The notes: generated from the sequence alone by a model not told the origin. A stretch of 18,747 nt of DNA from Thermoleophilaceae bacterium (GCA_013812005.1 JACCUE010000317.1:1-18747), one strand, 5' to 3'. Counted from the stretch's first letter, positions 1 through 6,970 are shown. Numbers and translations: made by a program.

Positions 1-273
1 GAGCGCGTCGATCCGCTCGGCAAGGGTGAAGTCCTTCTGTGTGAGGCCGCCCTCCGAGTGGGTGGTGATGGTCACGGTCACCGTGTCCCAGGAGATCGCC
101 AAATCGGGGTGGTGGCCCATCTCCTCCGCCACGGGAGCGAGGCGGTTCACGAACTCCAGGGACCCGAGGAAGTTCTCGCTTCGCTGCTCTCGCACCAGCG
201 CCTCACCCTGACGCGACCAGCCGTCCAACCTCGACAGTCGCTCCTCGATCTCTTCAGGTTCAAGACGTGCCAT
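1..273 (-). CDS. Pterin-4a-carbinolamine dehydratase, 3' end outside window
   Basis: Dehydrates 4a-hydroxytetrahydropterin, recycling the pterin cofactor; in bacteria the family may also have other roles. 91 codons are visible from an ATG at 271-273 and the frame is still open at base 1. The family signature is complete: E-x3-H-H-P (EEMGHHPDLAISW), then Trp, then His in TTHSEGG, and Asp in TQKDFTLAERID. The family is about 95-110 residues, so only a few C-terminal residues are missing. GGGAGG (minus strand, 278-283) lies 4 bases before the ATG and supports this start. The gene diverges from the cobalamin-binding protein gene, with the two start codons only one base apart, so its ribosome-binding site lies inside the neighbour's first codons. 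Identification is confident; the physiological substrate cannot be told from sequence. Confidence 0.93.
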   Translation of the reverse strand, partial: MARLEPEEIEERLSRLDGWSRQGEALVREQRSENFLGSLEFVNRLAPVAEEMGHHPDLAISWDTVTVTITTHSEGGLTQKDFTLAERIDAL

Positions 274-274
274 C

Positions 275-1195
275 GTGCCTCCCGTGCGGATCGCCTCCCT
301 TGTGCCGTCCTCGACCGAGATGCTCTTTGCCCTCGGCCTGGGCGACAGCGTCGTCGCCGTCACCCACGAGTGCGATTATCCACCTCAGGCGGCCCAGCGG
401 GCGCACCTCACCAACAGCGTGATCGAGGGCGATCTCTCCGCGGCCGAGATCGACGCCGCGGTGCGCGAGCGAACACAGCGCGGCGAGGCCCTCTACGAGC
501 TCGACGAGGAGCTACTGGAGGCGCTGGCGCCGGACCTGATCGTGACCCAGGCGGTGTGCGAGGTCTGCGCGGTGTCCTACGAGGAGGTGAAGGCCGTGGC
601 CTCCCGCCTGCCCTCCCCCCCGGAGGTCATCTCGCTCGACCCCACCACATTCGGCGAGGTGCTCGGCGACATCCCCCGCCTGGCCCTTGGAGCCGGTGCT
701 GAGGACCAGGGGGCCGCACTCGTAGAGGAGGCCGGCCGCCGGATCGATGCCGTCGTACACGCGGTCGAGGGCGCCGGGCGGCCCCGGGTTGCCGCGCTGG
801 AGTGGCTCGACCCCGTGTTCATCGGCGGGCACTGGGTGCCCCAGATGATCGAGTTGGCGGGCGGCGAGGACGTGCTGGGCTTCGCCGGCGAGCGCTCCCG
901 CACGGCGGAATGGCCGGAGGTGCAGGCGGCACGGCCGGAAGTGATCGTGTCGATGCCCTGCGGGTACGCCACCGAGCGCGCCGCCGAGGAGGCGCTCGGG
1001 GCCCGTGAGCGTCTGGCCGGAATCGGAGCGAGGGTGGCCGCCGTCGACGCCTCCGCCTACTTCTCCCGCCCGGGGCCACGCCTGGTCGACGGCGTCGAGC
1101 TGATGGCCCACCTGCTGCACCCCCAGCGTGTCGGGGCCCCGCCCCCCGGGCGCTTCGCCTGGCTTGACGTGGGGAACCCGGCCCCGGTTACATAG
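275..1195 (+). CDS. Cobalamin-binding-type (BtuF-like) substrate-binding fold protein
   Basis: A 306-residue protein of the periplasmic binding protein family 2 fold (COG0614, BtuF/FhuD-like). Hallmarks seen are IASLVPSSTEMLFALGLG at the N-terminus, THECDYP, TQAVCEVCAVSYEEV in the middle, and EWLDPVFIGGHWVPQMIELA in the second lobe. There is no signal peptide or lipobox, and no permease or ATPase gene lies beside it. It therefore resembles the widespread cytoplasmic-looking stand-alone members whose role is unproven. The start is GTG at 275; a second in-frame GTG at 284 is possible and leaves slightly more room from the divergent dehydratase gene. No Shine-Dalgarno sequence is visible for either. 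The last 30 bases of the gene contain a likely promoter for the next gene. Confidence 0.85.
   Translation: MPPVRIASLVPSSTEMLFALGLGDSVVAVTHECDYPPQAAQRAHLTNSVIEGDLSAAEIDAAVRERTQRGEALYELDEELLEALAPDLIVTQAVCEVCAVSYEEVKAVASRLPSPPEVISLDPTTFGEVLGDIPRLALGAGAEDQGAALVEEAGRRIDAVVHAVEGAGRPRVAALEWLDPVFIGGHWVPQMIELAGGEDVLGFAGERSRTAEWPEVQAARPEVIVSMPCGYATERAAEEALGARERLAGIGARVAAVDASAYFSRPGPRLVDGVELMAHLLHPQRVGAPPPGRFAWLDVGNPAPVT
1164..1193 (+). promoter_or_regulatory. Putative promoter of the SRPBCC gene inside the upstream gene
   Basis: TTGACG (1164-1169), an 18-base spacer, then TTACAT (1188-1193). The GTG start at 1201 follows after only 7 bases, so the transcript would begin at or next to the start codon (leaderless). 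The elements overlap the last codons and stop of the upstream gene. The -35 box is strong; the -10 box is a moderate match. Confidence 0.45.
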
Positions 1196-1200
1196 CGGCC

Positions 1201-1641
1201 GTGGGAGTGAAACGCGCGGAACGGCAGATCGTGGTGCAGGGCACGCCGCAGCAGTGCTTCGATGCTCTGCTGGACTTCGACAGCTACCCCGACTGGCAGC
1301 AGGCGGTCACCGACTGCGAGGTGCAGTCGCGCGACGGCAAGGGCCGGGGTCAGCGGGTCTTCTTCGAGGTCGACGCGAATGTCAGACGGATCTCGTACAC
1401 GCTCGACTACTCCTACGAGGAGCCGCACATGCTCACATGGGAGTTCGTAGCCGGCGACGTGCGCGACATCGAAGGTGAGCTCGTGCTCGAGGACCGGGGC
1501 GATGGCACCACGCTCGCCACCTATGGCCTGCACATCGACCCGGGCACCTGGCCGCCGGGCAAGATCGCCTCCATCCTCGACGACCAGGTGATGCAGCGGT
1601 CGATCGAGGATCTCAAGGCGCGAGTGGAGACCGCGGCCTGA
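1201..1641 (+). CDS. SRPBCC (START/polyketide cyclase-like) family protein
   Basis: A 146-residue single-domain protein of the SRPBCC helix-grip superfamily, which forms a hydrophobic ligand cavity. Typical features are the opening IVVQGTPQQCFDALLDFDSYPDW, the middle strand block YTLDYSYEEPHMLTWEF, the EGELVLEDRGDGTTLATYGL segment, and a C-terminal amphipathic helix (DDQVMQRSIEDLKARVE). Members include polyketide cyclases, lipid carriers and many proteins of unknown ligand; nothing here fixes the ligand. The GTG start at 1201 is preceded by a likely leaderless promoter rather than a ribosome-binding site. The TGA stop abuts the GTG of the glycosyltransferase, so the two are probably co-translated. 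Confidence 0.85.
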   Translation: MGVKRAERQIVVQGTPQQCFDALLDFDSYPDWQQAVTDCEVQSRDGKGRGQRVFFEVDANVRRISYTLDYSYEEPHMLTWEFVAGDVRDIEGELVLEDRGDGTTLATYGLHIDPGTWPPGKIASILDDQVMQRSIEDLKARVETAA

Positions 1642-2805
1642 GTGCCCCGCACCGTCCTCATCCTCCACTCCTCAGCGCAACGCTACGGCTCGGACTCTCA
1701 GCTGCTGGCCATAGCCCGCGGGCTTGCGCCCGAGCGCTGGCGGGCGGTGTGCGTACTCCCCGAGCGCGGGGAGCTGGCGCCGATGCTCGAGGACGCCGGG
1801 GCCGAGGTCGTGGTCCACCCACTGGCCGTGCTGCGGCGGTCCCTGTTCTCTGGCGCGGGGGCCGCCGGCCTGGCCCGGGCGGTGGCCCACGATCGCCGCG
1901 TGCTGGGCCGGCTGGCGATCGAGCGCGGCGCGGCGGTGGTGCACGCCAACACCTCCGTGGTGCTGTCAAGCGGCGCGGTGGCCCGGCGGGCGGGGGCGGC
2001 CCACCTGATCCACGTGCGCGAGATCTACGCGGGCTCCTCTGGACCCGTGGCGAGCGCGCTCTGGCCCCTGATGCGCCGTCGCCTCGAGGCCGCCGACGCC
2101 CTGGCCTGCGTCTCGCGCGCGGTCGCTCGCCAGTTCGGGGGCTCGGCGCGGGCGCAGCTGCTCTACGACGGCCTCGCCGAAGCGCCCGGACCCGTGGATC
2201 GGGCGGCGGCCCGCCGGTCGCTCGGCATCGCCGACAACCGTTTCGTGATCGCCCTGGTGGGGCGCGTGAGTGACTGGAAGGGCCAGGACGTGCTCGTCAG
2301 GGCGCTCGCCCAGCCTGCGCTCGTGGCCAACGGAGCGATCGCCCTGCTCGCGGGCGACGCCTACCCTTCCTCTGAGGCCCACGAGCGCCGGCTGGTCGCA
2401 CTGGTGGGCAGCCTGGGCGTGACCTCGCGGGTGGTGCGCCTCGGCTTTTGCGCCGACGTGGCCAATGTGCTCGGCGCCGCCGATGTCCTGGCCGTTCCAT
2501 CCACCCGCCCCGAGCCCCTCGGCCTGGTGGCGATGGAGGGCGCCGCCGCCGGGCTGCCCGTCGTGGCCTCGGCACACGGCGGCGTCACCGAGATCGTTCG
2601 CCACGGCGTGACCGGCATGCTCGTGGCGCCGGGCCACGTGGGAGCGCTTGCCACCGCGCTGCGCCTGCTCGCCGACGACCCTGCGCTGGCACGGCGCATG
2701 GGCGAAGCCGGACGCCGCGACGTGGCAGAGCGCTTTCCGCTCGACCGCATGCTCACGCGGCTGCAGGCCACCTACGACCGCCTGAGCGGCCCCGCGCCTG
2801 TCTAG
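1642..2805 (+). CDS. Family 4 glycosyltransferase (GT-B fold)
   Basis: A 387-residue glycosyltransferase that transfers a sugar from a nucleotide-sugar donor; the acceptor is unknown. The N-terminal Rossmann half starts VLILHSSAQRYGSDSQLLAIA. The C-terminal donor-binding half has LVGRVSDWKGQDVLVRAL, then RLGFCADVANVLGAADVLAVP and the E-x7-E motif in EPLGLVAMEGAAAGLPVVAS, followed by GGVTEIVRHGVTGMLV. This matches the usual GT4 length of 350-400. The GTG start directly follows the TGA of the SRPBCC gene with no gap. No membrane segment is evident; such enzymes often work at the inner membrane face in cell-wall or glycolipid synthesis. The end overlaps the convergent rhomboid gene by 4 bases through the palindrome CTAG, leaving no room for a separate terminator. 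Confidence 0.9.
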   Translation: MPRTVLILHSSAQRYGSDSQLLAIARGLAPERWRAVCVLPERGELAPMLEDAGAEVVVHPLAVLRRSLFSGAGAAGLARAVAHDRRVLGRLAIERGAAVVHANTSVVLSSGAVARRAGAAHLIHVREIYAGSSGPVASALWPLMRRRLEAADALACVSRAVARQFGGSARAQLLYDGLAEAPGPVDRAAARRSLGIADNRFVIALVGRVSDWKGQDVLVRALAQPALVANGAIALLAGDAYPSSEAHERRLVALVGSLGVTSRVVRLGFCADVANVLGAADVLAVPSTRPEPLGLVAMEGAAAGLPVVASAHGGVTEIVRHGVTGMLVAPGHVGALATALRLLADDPALARRMGEAGRRDVAERFPLDRMLTRLQATYDRLSGPAPV

Positions 2806-3626
2806 ACGGGCGTCGAACCGGACACCACGACCGAGCCCACCACCGCGGCCACGCCGATCGCGCCTGCGATCGCCATCGGCACGAGCTCGGGCAGGCGCAC
2901 GCGGTCGCGGAGGTCGAACATAACGAAGGCGGCGAGCGCGCCGCCGATCAGCCCGCCGATGTGCCCGCCGATCGAGATGTTCGGGATCGTGAAGGTGATC
3001 AGAAGGTTGAGGCCGATCCACAGCCCGAGACCGCTCTCCATCGGGTTGATCCCGCGGTTGCGCATGACCACGACAGCTGCGCCCATGAGGCCGAACACCG
3101 CCCCGGATGCCCCGACGGTCGGGGCCAGGGGCTCGAGCAGCAGCGCCCCGAAGGAGCCGGCCAGAAGCGAGACGAAGTAGATGACGCCGAAGCGAAGGCG
3201 CCCGATCGCCGGCTCGAGCAACCCGCCCAGGACGTAGAGGGCGAACATGTTGAAAAGCAGATGGATGAAGTTCACATGCAGGAAGCCCGCCGTGAGGATG
3301 CGCCAGTAGTCGCCGTTGTCGACCCCGAACCTCGACACGGAGCCTTCGGCGAGCAGCGACGAGCCCGAGAAGCCCCCACCGGTCGCGCTGGCACCGCCGA
3401 GAAACGCGCCCAGCCCGATGATCACGTTGATCGCGATCAGGGCGTAGGTCAGCTTCGGCTCGGAGTCGGACCCGATCGTCCTGACCTTCGTCTTCTGCTT
3501 CGAGCACTCCGGGCAGCGCATGCCCACCGAGGTGGACGTCATGCAGTCCGGGCAGATCGAGCGGCCGCAGTTCGAGCAGGACACGCCCGTCTCGCGGTCC
3601 GGGTGGCGGTAGCAGGCCTCCATCAC
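2802..3626 (-). CDS. Rhomboid intramembrane serine protease with N-terminal zinc-finger
   Basis: A 274-residue membrane protease that cleaves substrates within transmembrane helices. Residues 5-41 form a cysteine/histidine cluster resembling a B-box zinc finger (CYRHPDRETGVSC, CGRSICPDC, CPECS), common in actinobacterial rhomboids. The membrane domain follows, with WRILTAGFLHVNFIHLLFNM (Asn126), the catalytic GASG (Ser174) and the second catalytic residue His222 in GGHIGGLIGG. GTG at 3626 is chosen because a TAGTCT box ends 6 bases before it (leaderless start). The ATG at 3623 is an alternative, one codon shorter. It lies 25 bases downstream of the anti-sigma factor gene in the same direction, so it may be co-transcribed as well as separately initiated. 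Confidence 0.93.
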   Translation of the reverse strand: MMEACYRHPDRETGVSCSNCGRSICPDCMTSTSVGMRCPECSKQKTKVRTIGSDSEPKLTYALIAINVIIGLGAFLGGASATGGGFSGSSLLAEGSVSRFGVDNGDYWRILTAGFLHVNFIHLLFNMFALYVLGGLLEPAIGRLRFGVIYFVSLLAGSFGALLLEPLAPTVGASGAVFGLMGAAVVVMRNRGINPMESGLGLWIGLNLLITFTIPNISIGGHIGGLIGGALAAFVMFDLRDRVRLPELVPMAIAGAIGVAAVVGSVVVSGSTPV

Positions 3627-3632
3627 CCTCGG

Positions 3633-3638
3633 AGACTA
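3633..3638 (-). promoter_or_regulatory. Putative -10 box (TAGTCT) of rhomboid gene
   Basis: Minus-strand TAGTCT fits the actinobacterial -10 pattern TANNNT and ends 6 bases before the GTG at 3626, the spacing of a leaderless transcript. No convincing -35 box is present. It lies in the 25-base gap between the anti-sigma and rhomboid genes. Confidence 0.35.
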
Positions 3639-3651
3639 GGCGAGTGCCGGG

Positions 3652-4413
3652 TCAGAGCTTCACGGACAGCACGGGCTTCTCGCTCGGCGCCTTGGCTCCG
3701 CCGGCGGACTCGCGCGTGACCATCACCTCGTCCACGTCCTGCAGGTCCTCGGTGACCGCCGCGGCACCGTCGCCGTCCACCCCCACATGGAAAAGGGACT
3801 GCGAGATCACCTCGCCGTCGCGGCGCACCCACAGCTGATAGACGGAGTCGTCCTCGAGCTCGGGCATGCCGTGCACCTGCAGCACCGCCCCTTCCTGGGG
3901 ACCGTCGCGCACCGCGAGGCTGCCGCTTCCAAAGGGCACGCGCGTCTTGTCCACCTTCGCAACCACGGACCTGGTCGATTCACCGCTTGTGACGTCGTTC
4001 AGGGCGTACAGTCCCGCCGCTCCACTCACGACGCCCACGAGCAGGACCACCGACGCGGACACCCAGGCCACCGTGGGGCGCAGGCCACCAAAGGCGCTGC
4101 CGACGCCACCGAGACGCCGGCGCATCCGTGCAAACGGACTGGAGCGACGAGAGACTCCCGCGGCCTCCTCGCGTTCGCGCACGTCGCGCTCGACCTCGGC
4201 CATCAGGCCCGCCTTGAGCGAGCGCGGGGGAGCCATGGGGTGGACCGACCGCGGGAGGGCGTGCACCGCGGGACGCAGGCGCGAGACCTCGTCCTGGCAC
4301 ACGACGCACCCCTCGAGGTGCGCCTCGAAGCGCCGTTGCTCCACGTCGGAGAGGGCACGCAGGAGGTAGGCCCCAACATCCTCTTCGTGCATCTGATGAC
4401 GCTCGACGCTCAT
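3652..4413 (-). CDS. RskA-like membrane anti-sigma factor
   Basis: A 253-residue anti-sigma factor that should hold the sigma factor encoded just upstream at the membrane until released. The N-terminus has the anti-sigma domain EDVGAYLLRALSDVEQRRFEAHLEGC with a zinc-type H32-x3-C36-x2-C39 motif. A single membrane segment spans about 114-137 (VAWVSASVVLLVGVVSGAAG). The outer domain resembles the RskA C-terminal domain (AVLQVHGMPEL, VYQLWVRRDGEVISQSLFHV). The start ATG at 4413 overlaps the sigma factor stop in ATGA. The reading frame stays open further upstream, but that extension is antiparallel shadow of the sigma gene and lacks homologous sequence. Release of such factors usually involves proteolysis; a rhomboid protease gene follows directly. 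Confidence 0.92.
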   Translation of the reverse strand: MSVERHQMHEEDVGAYLLRALSDVEQRRFEAHLEGCVVCQDEVSRLRPAVHALPRSVHPMAPPRSLKAGLMAEVERDVREREEAAGVSRRSSPFARMRRRLGGVGSAFGGLRPTVAWVSASVVLLVGVVSGAAGLYALNDVTSGESTRSVVAKVDKTRVPFGSGSLAVRDGPQEGAVLQVHGMPELEDDSVYQLWVRRDGEVISQSLFHVGVDGDGAAAVTEDLQDVDEVMVTRESAGGAKAPSEKPVLSVKL

Positions 4414-4991
4414 GCCACCTTCTCCTTGAGACCTTTTCTCAGCTTTTCGAGACCGAGCCGCATCCGGCCCTTCACCGTGCCTATCGGCATGTCGAGCATC
4501 TCCGCGATCTGGCTGTGGCTGAAGCCGCCGAAGTAGGCCAGCTCGATCACTCGGCACTGCTCGTGGGGCAAGTCCCCGAGCGCGGAGCGCACGTGCTGCG
4601 CGTCCTCCCTGCGGGCCGCCACGACATCCGTCCGCTCACGTTCCGGCGCCTCGTGACGCTCCTCGATGCCCTCCGCACTGCTGCGCCGGCGATCGTGCAC
4701 GAGGTTGCGCCTGAGGGCGTCGATGGCCCGGTGATGGACTATCCCCAGGACCCAGGTGCGCACGCTGCCGCGGTCGGGCTGGTAGCGGTGACGGCTGCGC
4801 CAGATGGAGAGAAAGGCCTCTTGGGAGATGTCCTCCGCGACAACGCGGTCACCGACCATCCGGTAGGCGAGGGAGAAGCCGGGCCCGCCGTGACGCTCGT
4901 AGAGCAGCTCGAAGGCGCGAGGGTTGCCCTCCTGCACGAGGTGCATGACCTCCTCGTCGGCGAGGCTCTCTATGTCATCGGTGTGTCCCAC
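4410..4991 (-). CDS. ECF sigma factor paired with RskA-like anti-sigma
   Basis: A 193-residue sigma-70 family factor of extracytoplasmic function type. Region 2 is seen in NPRAFELLYERHGGPGFSLA, DRVVAEDISQEAFLSIWR and SVRTWVLGIVHHRAIDALRR. Region 4 is in ALGDLPHEQCRVIELAYFGG and SHSQIAEMLDMPIGTVKGRM. The 'GG-PGFSLAYRMVGD' and 'YQPDRGSVRTW' blocks resemble the SigK-type group, consistent with the RskA-like partner translated from the overlapping ATGA. The start is GTG at 4991; the frame closes a short way upstream and no Shine-Dalgarno sequence is visible. The 76-base gap to the upstream gene shows no clear ECF-type promoter. The target regulon cannot be inferred. Confidence 0.93.
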   Translation of the reverse strand: MGHTDDIESLADEEVMHLVQEGNPRAFELLYERHGGPGFSLAYRMVGDRVVAEDISQEAFLSIWRSRHRYQPDRGSVRTWVLGIVHHRAIDALRRNLVHDRRRSSAEGIEERHEAPERERTDVVAARREDAQHVRSALGDLPHEQCRVIELAYFGGFSHSQIAEMLDMPIGTVKGRMRLGLEKLRKGLKEKVA

Positions 4992-5067
4992 GATCGCTAC
5001 GCCATCTTCGCAGGCCGCACCCCTCCCGGATCACTGTTTGCAGGCCAACTTCCGGGCCGTCGGGGTG

Positions 5068-5403
5068 TCAGCCGCCGAGACGCCGGCGCAGCCCGGCCGA
5101 AACGCCCTGCACGCCCTTCTCGACGGCACGCAGTCCTCGGGCCTGCCGCTTCTTCTGGCGCTGGCGCGCACGCACCAGGACGAGCGCTCCGGTGGCGGCC
5201 CCGCCGACCACGGCGGCGGCAACCGGACGGCCCCAGTTGCGCGGGTTCCGCATCGCGGAGAGCTCGGTGTCGGCCAGCTCCTCGGCGGCGGCGCCGGTGA
5301 TCTCCGAGAGCCCCCGCTCGAGGCGGTCGCTGAGCCCCTCGGCCGGCTCGACCGGGCGCAGCGCCGAGCGCAGCAGTGATTCCACGTCGCCGAGCTCACT
5401 CAT
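5068..5403 (-). CDS. Small single-pass membrane protein overlapping an ECF sigma gene
   Basis: A 111-residue protein of a family I do not recognise. The first 55 residues are acidic and helical (DVESLLRSALRPVEPAEGL, SDRLERGLSEITGAAAEEL). One membrane segment follows at about 60-76 (RPVAAAVVGGAATGALVLV), then a strongly basic tail (RARQRQKKRQARGL). The ATG at 5403 is supported by GGAGG 6 bases upstream; a GTG at 5409 is less likely. The start overlaps the last 8 bases of the sigma factor gene (ATGAGTGA), which is the arrangement expected for a sigma/anti-sigma pair. It has no zinc-binding H-C-C motif, so if it is an anti-sigma factor it is of a different type. Its N-terminus would face the cytoplasm. 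Confidence 0.8.
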   Translation of the reverse strand: MSELGDVESLLRSALRPVEPAEGLSDRLERGLSEITGAAAEELADTELSAMRNPRNWGRPVAAAVVGGAATGALVLVRARQRQKKRQARGLRAVEKGVQGVSAGLRRRLGG

Positions 5404-5932
5404 CGCCACCCTCCTTCAGTCCCTGTTCGAGCTGCTTGATCGCTCTGTGGATCAACACCTTCGTAGCGCCCTCGGTGCGGTCCAGGGCGCGGGCGATCTC
5501 CTTGTTGTCCATGCCGAGCGAGAAGCGCATGATCAGCGCTTCGCGCCGGTCCTCCGGGAGCTTGGCCACTCCCTCCAGCACGTCCTTGAGCCTCTGGCGT
5601 CCCTGCACCAGTTCCTCGGTGTCGTGCAGAGCGCTGACTAAGGCGGCGTCCTCGAGCGGGATCTGGGGACGCCGCGACCTGTCGCGGTAGTAGTTGGCAG
5701 CCAGGTTGTGGGCAATACGAATCAGCCACGGCCGCAGCGGCCTGCCGTGGGACTCGAGCTGCGCGCGCTCGAAGTGACGGTAGGCCTGCAGAAACGTCTG
5801 CTCGGTGATGTCCTCGGCGTCGTGGTGGTTGCCGATCCGGTAGTACGCGTAGCTGTAGACGTCGCGCAGGTGGCTCCGGTAGAGCTCGGTGAAGTCGCTG
5901 TCGAGCCTGCTCCTGTGGGCAACCTCGTCCAC
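5396..5932 (-). CDS. ECF sigma factor
   Basis: A 178-residue sigma-70 family factor. Region 2 is in FTELYRSHLRDVYSYAYYRI, NHHDAEDITEQTFLQAYRHF and PWLIRIAHNLAANYYRDRSR. Region 4 is in VAKLPEDRREALIMRFSLGM and DNKEIARALDRTEGATKVLI. It is full length. The start is GTG at 5932. An ATG at 5936 lies in a different frame and is rejected. TAGGCT (5942-5947) lies 9 bases before the GTG and overlaps the stop codon of the acyltransferase remnant. The gene overlaps the next one, a small membrane protein, by 8 bases. It is the second ECF factor in this minus-strand run; the two are only moderately similar and each has its own membrane partner. Confidence 0.93.
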   Translation of the reverse strand: MDEVAHRSRLDSDFTELYRSHLRDVYSYAYYRIGNHHDAEDITEQTFLQAYRHFERAQLESHGRPLRPWLIRIAHNLAANYYRDRSRRPQIPLEDAALVSALHDTEELVQGRQRLKDVLEGVAKLPEDRREALIMRFSLGMDNKEIARALDRTEGATKVLIHRAIKQLEQGLKEGGDE

Positions 5933-5941
5933 GCATGAATC

Positions 5942-5947
5942 AGCCTA
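5942..5947 (-). promoter_or_regulatory. Putative -10 box (TAGGCT) of ECF sigma gene
   Basis: Minus-strand TAGGCT matches TANNNT and ends 9 bases before the GTG at 5932, giving a transcript with almost no leader. It shares bases with the TAG stop of the upstream acyltransferase remnant. No -35 box is recognisable. Confidence 0.25.
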
Positions 5948-6406
5948 CTCTCGGCGCTCGTTCACGCTGCGCGCCGCTCTACGCCCCAGTCTGCCTCGTC
6001 TGAGGCGGGCGCGAGCGGTCCTCCGAGCCATGCCCACTGCAGTTGCACACAGCGCCAGCTTCACGGACTCCTCGCCGGACCCGCCGCGACGGACGGGGAA
6101 GGCGCCGAGGCAGTTGAGAAACCAGGCGACGAGCCGGATGTGAAAGAGCTCCTTCTTGGCCACGAAGTAGATCGGCCGCCGCAGGCAGCACCCGATCACG
6201 AAAGGGTCGAGGAAGCTGCGGTGGTTGGAGGCCAGGATCACCGCGCCCTCCGGGATGTGGTGGCGGCCCCCGCGGCGAAGCCGGAAACAGAGCTGGATCG
6301 AGGGCTTGGCGAGGGCCCGGAAGCTCCAGTAGACCAGCGGCTGGACCCCCCGCCGGCGCACCCGGTCGTGGTAGCCCGGCAGTCGCTGTTGCGCTTTGCT
6401 CGACAT
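5945..6406 (-). pseudogene. Truncated PlsC-like (1-acylglycerol-3-phosphate) acyltransferase
   Basis: A 153-residue reading frame with the first half of a phospholipid acyltransferase. Block I (ASNHRSFLDPFVIG, the H-x4-D motif) and block II (LGAFPVRRGGSGEES) are present. The protein then leaves the family. Blocks III (FPEGTR-type) and IV are absent, and the last 36 residues are arginine-rich and unlike the family (ARRTARARLRRGRLGRRAAR). By hand count, roughly a third of the tail codons end in A or T, against very few in neighbouring genes, which fits decay of unselected sequence. Neither other frame restores the missing blocks, so this looks like a deletion rather than a simple frameshift. 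Members are normally 200 residues or more. Start ATG at 6406. A shortened but working protein is possible yet unlikely, because block III binds the substrate phosphate. Confidence 0.7.
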
Positions 6407-6437
6407 TCCCCCTGCTACCCGCCCCGTGCTGGGGCGT

Positions 6438-6443
6438 TACGCT
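6438..6443 (+). promoter_or_regulatory. Putative -10 box (TACGCT) of membrane protein gene
   Basis: TACGCT fits TANNNT and ends 8 bases before the GTG at 6452, consistent with a leaderless transcript. It lies in a 45-base divergent gap; no -35 box is clear. A small inverted repeat (CCCC-GTGCT-GGGG, 6423-6435) lies just upstream. Confidence 0.35.
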
Positions 6444-6451
6444 GCGGCGCT

Positions 6452-6970
6452 GTGGATCTCAAGCGCAGTGTGAACGGGGCGATCGCGGGGGCAGTGGCGG
6501 CGGGTCTGTGGGCCGCCCAGCAGCCCGCCGACAAACGGGTGTTCGGCAGCGGCTACGACGATGTCGAGCTGCTCGGCAAGCTGGTCACGCGCGGGGATGC
6601 CTGGCCGGCCGCCGGGCTGGCCGCACACCTGGGCAACGGCGTCACCTTCGGCGCCACCTACGCGCAGCTGCGGCCCTTCCTTCCCGGCCCTCTCGTGCTC
6701 CGGGCCGTCACGATGGCCATGGTGGAGCATGTGGCGCTGTACCCGCTCGGCCGGCTGTCCGACCGCTTCCATCCCGCCCGTAAGGAGCTGACCCCGCTGT
6801 GGGGCAACCGCCGCGCCTTCGCCCAGGCCACCTGGCGCCACCTGCTGTTCGGGCTGGTGGTCGGCGAGATCGAGCGCCGCCTCAACGTCGAGGGCGCCGA
6901 CGAGCCCCCTGAGGTTCCCGTGTCCTCGAACGGACATGGCAACATCGAAGTGGCAGTCGGCGCGGCATAG
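6452..6970 (+). CDS. Conserved-looking membrane protein of unknown function
   Basis: A 172-residue protein I cannot assign to a named family with confidence. It starts VDLKRSVNGAIAGAVAAGLW, a first hydrophobic glycine/alanine-rich helix, and continues with a Lys/Arg-Val-Phe-Gly-Ser loop. Further hydrophobic stretches run about 55-75 (AAGLAAHLGNGVTFGATYAQ), 80-102 (PLVLRAVTMAMVEHVALYPL) and 130-145 (HLLFGLVVGEIERRLN). The pattern recalls small DUF1440-like membrane proteins, which is only a resemblance. GTG at 6452 is chosen because it begins the hydrophobic domain and follows a TACGCT box; the upstream open frame is shadow of the acyltransferase region. It stands alone between a divergent gene and the convergent tRNA. 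Confidence 0.75.
   Translation: MDLKRSVNGAIAGAVAAGLWAAQQPADKRVFGSGYDDVELLGKLVTRGDAWPAAGLAAHLGNGVTFGATYAQLRPFLPGPLVLRAVTMAMVEHVALYPLGRLSDRFHPARKELTPLWGNRRAFAQATWRHLLFGLVVGEIERRLNVEGADEPPEVPVSSNGHGNIEVAVGAA

Noticed and set aside
1966..3507. A 513-codon minus-strand open frame across the glycosyltransferase and rhomboid genes
   Set aside because: It is low-complexity, Arg/Ala/Gly-rich shadow sequence typical of high-GC DNA; recognised family proteins occupy other frames at the same place.
4992..5067. 76-base gap before the second ECF sigma gene as an autoregulated ECF promoter
   Set aside because: No convincing GGAAC-type -35 with a CGTC-type -10 at proper spacing was found.
5400..5936. Minus-strand ATG at 5936 opening a 178-codon frame
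   Set aside because: It is out of frame with the clear ECF sigma factor, which starts at GTG 5932; the product is Arg/Pro-rich with no motifs.
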